Positions 1-7,846 of a DNA stretch of 64,000 bases are shown one piece after another (within the stretch, counting starts at the first letter, position 1; every line of letters begins with the position of its first letter). The DNA comes from Lewinellaceae bacterium (GTDB taxonomy: Bacteria > Bacteroidota > Bacteroidia > Chitinophagales > Saprospiraceae). The stretch covers positions 620,001 to 684,000 of the forward strand of contig JADJYW010000001.1 in NCBI GenBank assembly GCA_016719605.1. Reading direction: 5' to 3'. The notes under the pieces are model-generated. The model made no database searches and was not told the origin of the DNA. It saw nothing but the letters and a program-made list of their open reading frames with translations. The translations under genes and the position numbers were made by a program.

Positions 1-447
1 GGCATTGCACCCAACGATGTAGAGTTTGGTGACGAAGTGGTTGTGCCAGAACAGCGTCATTCTGGCGCGTATGCTTTCGTCCAGCATCTCCGAAAACCAG
101 CGGTGGCGCAGGTAGCGGCGGTGCTCCTCCATTTTGCCAAAATTGTTGGCGTACTGAGCGCTGGTCCACTGCGTCCAGTCCTCCGGTTCAGGTACCGGCG
201 GCGGCGGCAGGGTAGCGGCGGTATCGAGCAACTGGTCCACCAGATCGGATGGAGCGAGCAGCAGGCCCTGCTGAATTTGATCCAGAGTGGCCCCGAAACC
301 CAGGCGCCGGTACAGGTGCGCTACGCGGTGGGCATTCCAGGGTTTGGCGGGCGAAGGCTCGTAGGGATCAAGCGTGTCTGCCAGCGCGGGCATTGCAAGG
401 GTATTTCGGTGTGCTTTTTCAAAAAAAGAGGAAACAGAGGCGGGCAT
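1..447 (-). CDS. DUF1800 family protein, N-terminal part (runs off left edge)
   Basis: The 149 visible residues are the N-terminus of a DUF1800 protein, a family of large proteins of unknown function common in Bacteroidota and often paired with a DUF1501 gene. Two family signatures are readable: VAHLYRRLGFGATLDQI at residues 42-58 and RMTLFWHNHFVTK at residues 129-141. The frame stays open to the window edge, so most of the protein lies outside. ATG at 447 is chosen; an ATG 18 codons further in is the alternative. No signal peptide follows this start. The gene diverges from the secreted protein starting at 765. The family call is firm; the function is unknown. Confidence 0.85.
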   Translation of the reverse strand, partial: MPASVSSFFEKAHRNTLAMPALADTLDPYEPSPAKPWNAHRVAHLYRRLGFGATLDQIQQGLLLAPSDLVDQLLDTAATLPPPPVPEPEDWTQWTSAQYANNFGKMEEHRRYLRHRWFSEMLDESIRARMTLFWHNHFVTKLYIVGCNA

Positions 448-547
448 GACTTGTTGATTACGGTGATCGGTTGAATGTCACAAGAATAAGAAGAATGCCG
501 CTACCGGGGCATTAAATTTGGGAATCGTGTCCGATTTTTTCCAAAAG

Positions 548-555
548 CAAAGTTA
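548..555 (-). promoter_or_regulatory. Candidate Bacteroidota -7 box for the DUF1800 gene
   Basis: TAACTTTG on the minus strand matches the Bacteroidota sigma-A -7 consensus TAnnTTTG and lies about 100 bp upstream of the DUF1800 start. No good -33 TTG is seen at the usual spacing. The rest of the 317-bp divergent gap (448-764) shows no other feature. Confidence 0.35.
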
Positions 556-764
556 TGGAAGGTTCGGTGTTTGAATGGGTTTGCGCGGTACGAACGCCGG
601 AATCCATTTGCTCAAACATCGGAGCCGTGCCGGCGCCTGGGCATTCATTTTTTTGTCAAACCGTTTCCATCCGGTGCTATTTGTAGCGTGTTTTAGCGCC
701 GGGGTAGCGTACTTTGTGCATCGAAAAAAAATCAGTTTTTAATCCCTGCTCAACTCTCGACACC

Positions 765-3700
765 ATGTACGCTCGGTTTTTGTTTTGCCTTTCCCTGCTT
801 TTTTCTTTTTGCACCGCCGAACTGAACGCCCAAACGGTGCTCCTGCAAGAAGATTTCAACAATTGTGTTTTGCCCACCGACTGGGAGGTGCGTGTCTCGG
901 GGAGCAACCTCAGCCCCCAGTGGTACGTCGGCTTTGCGCAAAACCCGGCCATAGCAGGGCAAAGCATTGATAGTACCTGTTTCCTGTTCATAGACGATGA
1001 TGCCGGCGGCACGGCCGCTGCAGACTATGTTCTGGAATTTGTTTCGCCGGCCTTCGACGGTACGGCCTTTACGACCGTAGCGTGCAGCATGGACGTACAT
1101 TTTCGGTTCGGGGCTACGGATTTTTTGCAGATCATCGCCACTGACGGGAGCACAGAGACCTTGCTGGCTCGTTTCGACAATTTCACGACCAACTACGAAG
1201 ACCTGAACCAGGGGGCTTTTTTTAAACTTCGGCACGACCTCGCGCTCGTGTCCTCGTCGCCCGAAACCCGCCTCATCATCCGTTACACCAGCCCGACGGG
1301 CAGCAAAGGACGCTATGCGGGTATTGACAACATATCGGTCGTGGGTTCGGGTACCGGCGTCAATGTCGTCGGGGAGGCGTTCAATTTTTGTCAAAAACCC
1401 GCAGGCTGGGAAACCGAGGTTGTGTCCGGGCAGGGCGACTGGACGTTCGGGCGCGTGCCGTTTGGCTCTTCCGCCTTTTACGAAGGCAACTCCATGAATG
1501 GCTCCTGTTTTGTTTTTTTCGACGACAACGCCCAGGGCGATACCGCGCCGCCTTCGTTGATCCGCCTGCGCTCGCCCTGGTTCTCCGGCACACAATTTTT
1601 TGAATACGAATTGACCTGCGACGCGATCATGCGCTACTCGGGTTTTGAAACCTTTTCGGTGTTTCTGGAAAATGACAAAAACGAAACTATCCCGCTTTTT
1701 CAGTCAGAAGGCAAGGTGTTCGGGCCGTTTTTCCCCGACTACGGCCACTTTTCCTTCGATCTGTCGCCATTTCGCTCTGCGCAGTTGCGCGTCGTTTTTG
1801 AATACAACGACGGCGCAACCGACGGCTACTGGACGGGCATTGACAACGTGAAAGTGACGGGTCGAGGGCCTGCGCTCGATTTTTGCAGCGCCGCCGTGCC
1901 CCTGCTGACCGATGCGCCCTGTGTGCCGGCCGACAACAGCACGGCCCTGCTCAACGGCCCGGCGAGCAGCTGTGCCGACCGGGCCGTGGGCGGACTATGG
2001 TTTCAGTGGCAGGCTGATTTCACCGGCATCGCCAAACTCACCACGCGCGCCGAATTCAACGATGTGGTCAGTATTTTCACCGGCGGCTGTGCCGATCCGC
2101 AAGAACTCCTGTGCGACAACCGCGACGAACACGGTTTTACCGGTGAAACCACCTACTTTGCCGCGCAGGCCGGAACGCTGTATTATGTGCGCGTTTCGGG
2201 CCGGAAGGGTGGTTTTGGCGAACCGCGCGGCCAACTGTGCATCGGTATCGAACGAACAGATACCTATCCCGCGCGCCCGGTCAACGACGACTGCGCGACC
2301 GCGCAAATACTGGCAGTAGACAATCCGTGTAGTACCGGCAATAACCGCAACGCCGCCATGTCGCCCGTTGTGCCTACGCATAACCGATTGGCTCGCGCCG
2401 ATGTCTGGTACTACTTTGTGGCGCCCAATCTCGCCCCCGGCGAACTACTGGAAATGGAAACCAATGCCGATTTTGCGCACATCGTCACGCTCTACCGCGG
2501 CACCTGCAATGCGCTGACGGAAATGGCGACCAACCACCACGGCGGCGTGCTCCAAATGCCCGCCCTGACCGCCGGGCAGACTTACTTCGTACAGGTTGCC
2601 GGCGTATTCGCCACGGTGGAAGGCAACCTGTGCCCGCGGGTACGCATTGTTTCCCCCGTACCGCCGGCTAACGACGACTGCTTGTCGGCCATACCGGTGT
2701 CGCTGAACACCTCTTGTGTGTCGGGCACCAACCTGGGGGCTACGTTTTCCGGCATTCGCCCTGCCTGCGCGGTGTCGGTGGACCGGGATGTCTGGTTCAA
2801 ATTCCAGGCGCCGGCCTTCGGTTCCGTGCAGATCAGTACCGGCGCAGCGTTTGAGCATACGCTCGCCATTTGGGAAGGTGCCTGCAACGATTTGCGCCAG
2901 GTATTTTGTGCAACCAATCCCCTGCCCTGCAACGGGTATGTGACGGCCGGCGAATTGAACAACGGCCAGACGTACTACCTCCAGATCGCGTCGCGCAATG
3001 GTGCGGCCGGATTGGGCAGCGGAGCTGTTTGCCTGAAAATACGCGACGGCGCGCTGCCGTCCGATTATGTGCCCATCGGGCTTGAAATTGCACAACTGTG
3101 CGTGGGTGTGGACAGCACCAAATTGCTTGTCACTGTCAGCGGCGGCACGCCGCCGTATGGTTTTTCGGCCGGTACTCCCGGGCAAATTGTGCCGAGCGGG
3201 ATGCCGTTCGGGGTGGTGGTGCAGGATGCTATGGGTTGTCAGGCGCATCGGATTGATACGGCAAAAGCCTGCGCAGCAAATGTTTGTACGGCCAATATCG
3301 CGCTATCCGGTACGCCGCCTTCGTGTTTTGGCGAAGCCGATGGTGCGCTGAGCGCCGGCGTGACCGGTGGTACGGGGCCGTTTTTTTTCGAGTGGTCCAA
3401 CCATATTTTTACGGCCAACAACGCGAACCTGCCTGCCGGCGTCTACCTGCTGACCGTTGCGGAAACCACCGGCTGCGTGTACACGGCTACCGCCATTCTG
3501 GAGCAACCCGACTCCCTGTTTGCTGTTGCGGACGATGTTCAGCACCCGGTGCAAGGGCAAAGTAACGGGAGTATCCAGGTAACCTTGTTTGGCGGAACCC
3601 CTCCGCTGATGTATTCCTGGTATCGGGACGATTCCGTGTTCGTGTCCGGTCTGGAGGATTTGGAAGGGGTGCCGGGCGGTACCTACACGCTGTACGTCAT

Positions 3701-4025
3701 GGATGCCAACGACTGTTGGGATAGTCTTTCCCGGACACTGACGGAAACCGTTGGTACGCAGCAGGTGGCCGGAATGCCCGACGTATCGGTATTTCCCAAT
3801 CCGGCAAGCGAACGGGTCATCGTGTCGGTATCCCTGCCTGCTCCCCAAACGCTTGGCCTGACGCTGACAGACGTGCTGGGGCGCGTGCTTCAGCGGCAGC
3901 AAACGGGCACTGCGGCACAGGTGCAGGTGGAACTGGATGTGCGGGATTTACCGGCCGGTTTGTACCTGCTGCAGGTTCAAGGCGAAGGGCATGGGTTGAC
4001 GCGGCGAATAGTCGTGTGGCGTTGA
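765..4025 (+). CDS. Secreted multidomain protein with T9SS type A sorting domain
   Basis: A 1086-residue protein predicted to be exported and anchored or released by the type IX secretion system. The start is the ATG followed by a signal peptide (MYARFLFCLSLLFSFC...LNAQ), not the upstream in-frame ATG. Two N-terminal beta-domains of about 170 residues begin with an EDFNN/EAFNF-type motif (near residues 27 and 202). Three repeats of about 130 residues follow, each opening with a C-(A/L)SA/C-ATA motif and containing a W(F/Y)xF strand (near 371, 506 and 634). Two SprB-like repeats with the GGTxPxxxxW pattern follow (about 840-990). The last 80 residues (FPNPASERVIV ... GLYLLQVQ) are a type A C-terminal sorting domain. 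No catalytic motif is visible, so an adhesive or structural role is inferred. It ends 9 bp from the convergent ABM gene. Confidence 0.88.
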   Translation: MYARFLFCLSLLFSFCTAELNAQTVLLQEDFNNCVLPTDWEVRVSGSNLSPQWYVGFAQNPAIAGQSIDSTCFLFIDDDAGGTAAADYVLEFVSPAFDGTAFTTVACSMDVHFRFGATDFLQIIATDGSTETLLARFDNFTTNYEDLNQGAFFKLRHDLALVSSSPETRLIIRYTSPTGSKGRYAGIDNISVVGSGTGVNVVGEAFNFCQKPAGWETEVVSGQGDWTFGRVPFGSSAFYEGNSMNGSCFVFFDDNAQGDTAPPSLIRLRSPWFSGTQFFEYELTCDAIMRYSGFETFSVFLENDKNETIPLFQSEGKVFGPFFPDYGHFSFDLSPFRSAQLRVVFEYNDGATDGYWTGIDNVKVTGRGPALDFCSAAVPLLTDAPCVPADNSTALLNGPASSCADRAVGGLWFQWQADFTGIAKLTTRAEFNDVVSIFTGGCADPQELLCDNRDEHGFTGETTYFAAQAGTLYYVRVSGRKGGFGEPRGQLCIGIERTDTYPARPVNDDCATAQILAVDNPCSTGNNRNAAMSPVVPTHNRLARADVWYYFVAPNLAPGELLEMETNADFAHIVTLYRGTCNALTEMATNHHGGVLQMPALTAGQTYFVQVAGVFATVEGNLCPRVRIVSPVPPANDDCLSAIPVSLNTSCVSGTNLGATFSGIRPACAVSVDRDVWFKFQAPAFGSVQISTGAAFEHTLAIWEGACNDLRQVFCATNPLPCNGYVTAGELNNGQTYYLQIASRNGAAGLGSGAVCLKIRDGALPSDYVPIGLEIAQLCVGVDSTKLLVTVSGGTPPYGFSAGTPGQIVPSGMPFGVVVQDAMGCQAHRIDTAKACAANVCTANIALSGTPPSCFGEADGALSAGVTGGTGPFFFEWSNHIFTANNANLPAGVYLLTVAETTGCVYTATAILEQPDSLFAVADDVQHPVQGQSNGSIQVTLFGGTPPLMYSWYRDDSVFVSGLEDLEGVPGGTYTLYVMDANDCWDSLSRTLTETVGTQQVAGMPDVSVFPNPASERVIVSVSLPAPQTLGLTLTDVLGRVLQRQQTGTAAQVQVELDVRDLPAGLYLLQVQGEGHGLTRRIVVWR

Positions 4026-4034
4026 TTTCCCCGG

Positions 4035-4346
4035 CTAAAAAGTATATGCTCTTTCCACCCGACATATCCGTACCTGATAGGCGCTGTACCATTTTTTTAT
4101 CCCCAATTCCTGGGCGATTTGATGGTCGGCGTGTGCTTTCCACTGCCGGATAGAATCCAGGTCTTTCCAGTACGATACCGTGATGCCAATCTCGTTTCGG
4201 GCCGATTCTGCGCCGAGGAATCCGGGCTGGACGGCGGCCAGATCGAGCATGCGCTGTGCTGTGGCTGCGTAGCCCGCTTCATCATCCGTGCGAACCGAGG
4301 AAAAAATGACGGCATAGTAGGGCGGGGACGGCGTGTTTGCGAGCAT
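4035..4346 (-). CDS. ABM-domain (antibiotic biosynthesis monooxygenase-like) protein
   Basis: A 103-residue single-domain protein of the dimeric alpha/beta-barrel ABM superfamily. The segment YWKDLDSIRQWKAHADH near residues 59-75 is the characteristic pattern, and the N-terminal strand YYAVIFSSVR fits. Family members include small monooxygenases and heme-degrading enzymes, but many are uncharacterised, so the substrate cannot be assigned. The start ATG is directly abutted by an octamer repeat array, which leaves no conventional leader visible. It lies downstream of ilvE on the same strand but behind that gene's terminator, so it is probably a separate transcript. Confidence 0.8.
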   Translation of the reverse strand: MLANTPSPPYYAVIFSSVRTDDEAGYAATAQRMLDLAAVQPGFLGAESARNEIGITVSYWKDLDSIRQWKAHADHQIAQELGIKKWYSAYQVRICRVERAYTF

Positions 4347-4378
4347 GTGTTTTAGTGTTTAGGTGTTTGGGTGTTTAG
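4347..4378. repeat. Four tandem copies of an 8-bp unit, consensus GTGTTTAG
   Basis: Four octamers (GTGTTTTA, GTGTTTAG, GTGTTTGG, GTGTTTAG) sit immediately upstream of the ABM start codon. The last two form the left arm (4363-4376) of a perfect 14-bp inverted repeat with 4410-4423, with a 33-nt loop. Slippage here could change the leader of the ABM gene. Confidence 0.8.
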
Positions 4379-5634
4379 GTTACGGAGGCACTATCCTCCC
4401 CGGGCACTAAAACACCCAAACACGTCAAAAATAAAAGGCGCCCGGAAGATGCTCCCCGGCGCCCAATTCTTTGAGATCGTGTATTGCAATGCAGGTTTCT
4501 AATCGAACGGTTTAGTGTGCTGCCACACCCTCTGTTTCGCCGACGAGTTCCCATACGCCGGAGTCCTGACAGGACTGTAGCCAATCGTACTCGTCTCCGG
4601 ATGCGGCCCATGCGGAGTTGGTTGATGTAATTTTTCAGGCGGGTAGCCACGGGGCGGTGCTGTTCGTCTACCGGCGACAGTTCCAACTTGCGGTCGCGCC
4701 AGGTGATGTCGCTGACATGGCTCACCACGGCAGCAGTGCCTGCACCGAAGCATTCCTGCAGGGTGCCGCGCCAGTAGGCATCAGCAATTTCGGCGATACT
4801 CAGCAGGCGGTCTTCCACCGTGTAGCCCCAGTCTTTCAGGAGGGTAATGAAGCTGTCGCGGGTGATGCCGCGCAGGATGGTTCCGGTGGTGGCAGGGGTA
4901 ATTACCTTACCGTCCATCACGAAAAAGAGGTTCATCGTGCCAACTTCCTGCACATATTTTTTTTCCTGGGCATCCATCCACATGACCTGGTCGTAGCCCG
5001 CTTTTTTGGCGCGTTGGGCCGGCAGCAGGGAGGCGCCGTAGTTTCCGGCGCATTTGGCTTCGCCTACACCGCCCTGAGCAGCACGGGTAAAGACTTCCTC
5101 GACCCATAGCCGTACGGGTTTCGGGTAGTACGGGCCAACCGGGCCGGTGAAGATGATGAACTTGTAGGTTTCGGAGGCGTGTACGCCGAAGTATTCATCG
5201 GTGGCGAACATGACCGGGCGAATGTACAGGGAGTGGCCTTCCGCTTCGGGAATCCAGTCGCGGTCCAGATCCACCAGCATTTTCATGGCCTGGAGGAACA
5301 TGTCTTCCGGGAACTGCGGCATACACATCCGTTCGGCGGACACATTCAGCCGGCGGGCGTGTGCATCAGCGCGGAAAAGCACCGGTTCCCCGTTGCGTTT
5401 GGTAGCCTTCATGCCCTCAAAAATGCTCTGACCGTAGTGCAGGGCGAGGTTGGCGGGCGACATTTCCAGGTTGTGGAACGGCTCAATGCGCGGGTTTACC
5501 CATTGCTTGCCATTGTAGTCGGCCACGAACATGTGATCGGAAATGACCTTGCCGAAAGGGATGTTGGAAAAATCCACGGAAGAAATTCCGGATTTGACCG
5601 TAGGGGTAACTGGAATCGAATACTTTAGCGCCAT
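4375..5634 (-). CDS. ilvE: Branched-chain amino acid aminotransferase, C-terminus frameshifted
   Basis: A PLP-dependent class IV aminotransferase that interconverts Leu, Ile and Val with their 2-oxo acids. Recognisable segments are HYGQSIFEGMKA, the lysine-containing stretch AKCAGNYGASLLPAQ, and TGTILRGITRDS. The start is the ATG at 5634 (MALKYSIPVTP); an in-frame ATG 15 codons upstream is less likely because a -7 box lies just before it. The frame as read runs to 4375, but its last 75 or so residues are Arg-rich and unlike the family. Removing one C at 4599-4600 gives GRIGDEYDWLQ...TEGVAAH and a stop at 4512. This is the normal family ending (an ...G...D..GW pattern), and the terminator then falls in place. 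A sequencing indel is more likely than a true mutation. Confidence 0.9.
   Translation of the reverse strand: MALKYSIPVTPTVKSGISSVDFSNIPFGKVISDHMFVADYNGKQWVNPRIEPFHNLEMSPANLALHYGQSIFEGMKATKRNGEPVLFRADAHARRLNVSAERMCMPQFPEDMFLQAMKMLVDLDRDWIPEAEGHSLYIRPVMFATDEYFGVHASETYKFIIFTGPVGPYYPKPVRLWVEEVFTRAAQGGVGEAKCAGNYGASLLPAQRAKKAGYDQVMWMDAQEKKYVQEVGTMNLFFVMDGKVITPATTGTILRGITRDSFITLLKDWGYTVEDRLLSIAEIADAYWRGTLQECFGAGTAAVVSHVSDITWRDRKLELSPVDEQHRPVATRLKNYINQLRMGRIRRRVRLATVLSGLRRMGTRRRNRGCGSTLNRSIRNLHCNTRSQRIGRRGASSGRLLFLTCLGVLVPGEDSASVT
4424..4463 (-). terminator. Rho-independent terminator of ilvE
   Basis: Read on the minus strand, the palindromic arm GGCGCC at 4463-4458 pairs with GGCGCC at 4442-4437, and a few inner pairs continue past one mismatch. 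The hairpin is followed at once by TTTTATTTTTG. It lies about 50 bp after the frame-restored ilvE stop at 4512 but inside the uncorrected ilvE reading frame, which is independent evidence that the uncorrected tail is not real. Confidence 0.75.
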
Positions 5635-5678
5635 GTTGGGAAAAGTTTGCACGGTGAACATGGTTAGAAGGAACGGCA

Positions 5679-5696
5679 CAAAGTTATGTAACTTTG
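5679..5696. promoter_or_regulatory. Palindromic pair of -7 boxes between ilvE and the 5802 gene
   Basis: CAAAGTTA and TAACTTTG are separated by two bases and form an 8-bp-arm palindrome. Each strand therefore carries a TAnnTTTG box, one pointing to ilvE (about 45 bp away) and one to the gene at 5802 (about 105 bp away). Good -33 elements are not evident. Divergent overlapping promoters are plausible but not proven. Confidence 0.4.
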
Positions 5697-5801
5697 CCCC
5701 GATGTGACGAATTTTATTTTAAATCAAAATTTTGCACGAGGGGTATTTGAAACAATAGTCATCGAAAAAACCCTTTGGCAGGTAATTGTGTTTTTTGAGG
5801 T

Positions 5802-6230
5802 ATGTTTTCCGAAAACGACAAGATATATCAAATTCCAGAAAATGCGCTCCTGAAAAATGCCCGGGGCGAGTTTTTTAAACGTGTTTTAGTCATCGCGCAA
5901 GCCGAGTTGATGCACCCGGGCAATCTTGATTTTTTGAAAAAAATCCTGTTTGCCGCCGGCCTCGACCTGAGTAAAGACGCCTTGTTTGTGGAACTTCAGG
6001 AAGCAGACCAAGTCGCGCTGTTCCCGGTGGAACAGACCAAACAGCCCGAAAGTGTTTTGGTTTTTGGGGTGTCACCCGCACAACTCGGTTTGAACATCCA
6101 AATCCCGCTGTACCAGCCGACACCATTCTACGGCATGACCTTTCTTTTTTCTGACAAACTCTCGGAACTCGAACCGGATAAAATCCGCAAGGCCAATCTC
6201 TGGCAGGCGCTTCGGCAAATGTATTTGTAG
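5802..6230 (+). CDS. Conserved hypothetical protein, 142 aa
   Basis: I do not recognise a named family. The protein is soluble, with no signal peptide or membrane segment. The N-terminal half is helical and charged (around residues 20-55), and the middle carries ESVLVFGVSPAQLGLNIQIP followed by aromatic-rich FYGMTFLFSD. The C-terminus ends in a short helix (LWQALRQMYL). Codon use resembles the neighbours and the reading frame is clean, so it is a real gene. It lies divergent to ilvE and 75 bp ahead of fabD on the same strand, so it may share a transcript with fabD. No function is proposed. Confidence 0.7.
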   Translation: MFSENDKIYQIPENALLKNARGEFFKRVLVIAQAELMHPGNLDFLKKILFAAGLDLSKDALFVELQEADQVALFPVEQTKQPESVLVFGVSPAQLGLNIQIPLYQPTPFYGMTFLFSDKLSELEPDKIRKANLWQALRQMYL

Positions 6231-6305
6231 ATTTACAGGGCTTGAGCGGTACTGTACGATACCCCTCACCCGGCAAACCGATCAACCATATCAACCTTCT
6301 CAAAC

Positions 6306-7190
6306 ATGAAAAAAGGATATGTTTTTCCCGGGCAAGGCGCCCAATTCGAGGGCATGGGCAAGGCGCTGTACGAAAGCAGCGCTGTTGCCAAAGATTTGTT
6401 CGAACAGGCCAACGATATCCTCGGTTGGCGCATTACAGACGTGATGTTTGGCGGCTCCAAAGACGATCTTACCCAAACACGGGTGACACAACCGGCAGTT
6501 TTTCTCGAAAGTATCGCACGCGCCAGAATGGCCGCCGCCGATTTCCGGCCCGATGCTGTGGCCGGGCACTCGCTCGGTGAGTTCACCGCATTGGCTGCTG
6601 CCGGGGCGCTGGATTTTGCCGATGCTCTGCGCCTGGTGAGCCAGCGCGCATTTGCCATGCAAAAAGCCTGTGAACTGGTGGACAGCACCATGGCTGCCGT
6701 ACTCGGCATGGAAGATGCCGTGGTGGAGGAAATTTGCGCCGGGATCACGGACGAGGTCGTCGTGCCGGCCAATTACAATTCTCCCGGCCAACTGGTTATC
6801 TCTGGTTCGCGCAAGGGCATCGAACTGGCCGTGGAAAAACTTCAGCAGGCAGGCGCCAAACGTGTGGTCGTGCTGGCTGTCGGCGGGGCCTTTCACTCGC
6901 CGCTCATGCAGCCGGCGCAGGACGAACTGGCCCGGGCTATTGAGGCAACGGCATTTCGCAGTCCAATTTGCCCGGTCTATCAAAATGTGCATGCCCGTCC
7001 GGTAACCGACCCCGAGGAAATCCGACGCAACATGGTGGCGCAACTCACATCGCCCGTGCGCTGGACTCAGACGATCGAAAACATGGTCGCCGATGGTATC
7101 GGGGAGTTTGTAGAGGTAGGCGGTGGTGGCCCCGTGCTGCGCGGAATGATCCGAAAAATTGTCCGCGATGCCGTGCTTGGCGAATGTTGA
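6306..7190 (+). CDS. fabD: Malonyl-CoA:acyl carrier protein S-malonyltransferase
   Basis: Transfers malonate from CoA to ACP, supplying extender units for type II fatty-acid synthesis in the cytoplasm. At 294 aa it has the usual length. The N-terminal FPGQGAQFEGMG (residues 7-18) and the nucleophile elbow GHSLGE (catalytic Ser89) are present, as are the Arg of LVSQRAFAMQ and the catalytic His in GAFHSPLM. The C-terminal VEVGGGGPVLRGMIRK matches the family. The ATG at 6306 is the only sensible start. No other fab genes are adjacent; the next gene, yqgE, follows after 94 bp. Confidence 0.97.
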   Translation: MKKGYVFPGQGAQFEGMGKALYESSAVAKDLFEQANDILGWRITDVMFGGSKDDLTQTRVTQPAVFLESIARARMAAADFRPDAVAGHSLGEFTALAAAGALDFADALRLVSQRAFAMQKACELVDSTMAAVLGMEDAVVEEICAGITDEVVVPANYNSPGQLVISGSRKGIELAVEKLQQAGAKRVVVLAVGGAFHSPLMQPAQDELARAIEATAFRSPICPVYQNVHARPVTDPEEIRRNMVAQLTSPVRWTQTIENMVADGIGEFVEVGGGGPVLRGMIRKIVRDAVLGEC

Positions 7191-7284
7191 TTTTTTGCAC
7201 TTCGATAAAACGATTAACAGCCCGCATGCACGGTCAAAACATTCTTGCATACCTTGCGTTTGCGAACGTAAAACATGATCTGAC

Positions 7285-7845
7285 ATGGCAACGAACACGA
7301 TGATAAAAAGCGGGCAAATTCTTATTGCAGAGCCGTTTATGCTCGACCCGTACTTCAGGCGCTCGGTCATTCTGGTGTGCGAACACCACGAGCAGGGCAC
7401 GATCGGGTTTATCCTGAACAAGACCATTGACATGCGCCTCAATGAACTCATGGGCGATTTTCCGACTTTTGATGCGAATGTGTTTTACGGCGGACCGGTG
7501 CAAACCGACACCCTGCACTATGTGCACAATCTCGGCGACTTGCTGGAGGAAAGTATCAAGGTCGCGGACGGCGTATGGTGGGGTGGCGACTTTGACAAAC
7601 TCAAGTTTCTGATCACCCGCCAAATGGTGCAGCCCGACAATATCCGGTTCTTTATCGGCTATTCCGGCTGGTCGTCGGGTCAATTGAAAGAAGAACTCGA
7701 ATACGGTTCCTGGCTCTCCGGCAGCATGGATGCGAATTATATCTTCAAGTCCAAACCCAATCGCCTGTGGCGGCACGCCATGTACAACAAGGGCGATGTG
7801 TATGAAATCATCTCCGATATGCCGGACCAGATCAGTTGGAACTAA
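7285..7845 (+). CDS. YqgE/AlgH family protein
   Basis: A 186-residue member of the YqgE/AlgH (DUF179) family, whose structure is known but whose biochemical role is not settled. Diagnostic segments are GQILIAEPFMLDPYFRRSVILVCEHHEQGTIG split over residues 9-40, the YGGPVQTDTLH motif, and the FIGYSGWSSGQLKEEL motif with its conserved GWxxGQL. There is no signal peptide. It is followed after a single base by the RsmB-type methyltransferase start, so the two are very probably cotranscribed and translationally coupled. Confidence 0.93.
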   Translation: MATNTMIKSGQILIAEPFMLDPYFRRSVILVCEHHEQGTIGFILNKTIDMRLNELMGDFPTFDANVFYGGPVQTDTLHYVHNLGDLLEESIKVADGVWWGGDFDKLKFLITRQMVQPDNIRFFIGYSGWSSGQLKEELEYGSWLSGSMDANYIFKSKPNRLWRHAMYNKGDVYEIISDMPDQISWN

Positions 7846-7846
7846 G

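Noticed and set aside
6300..7451. Minus-strand open frame opposite fabD and yqgE
   Set aside because: Both plus-strand genes are certain; the antisense translation has no recognisable domain.
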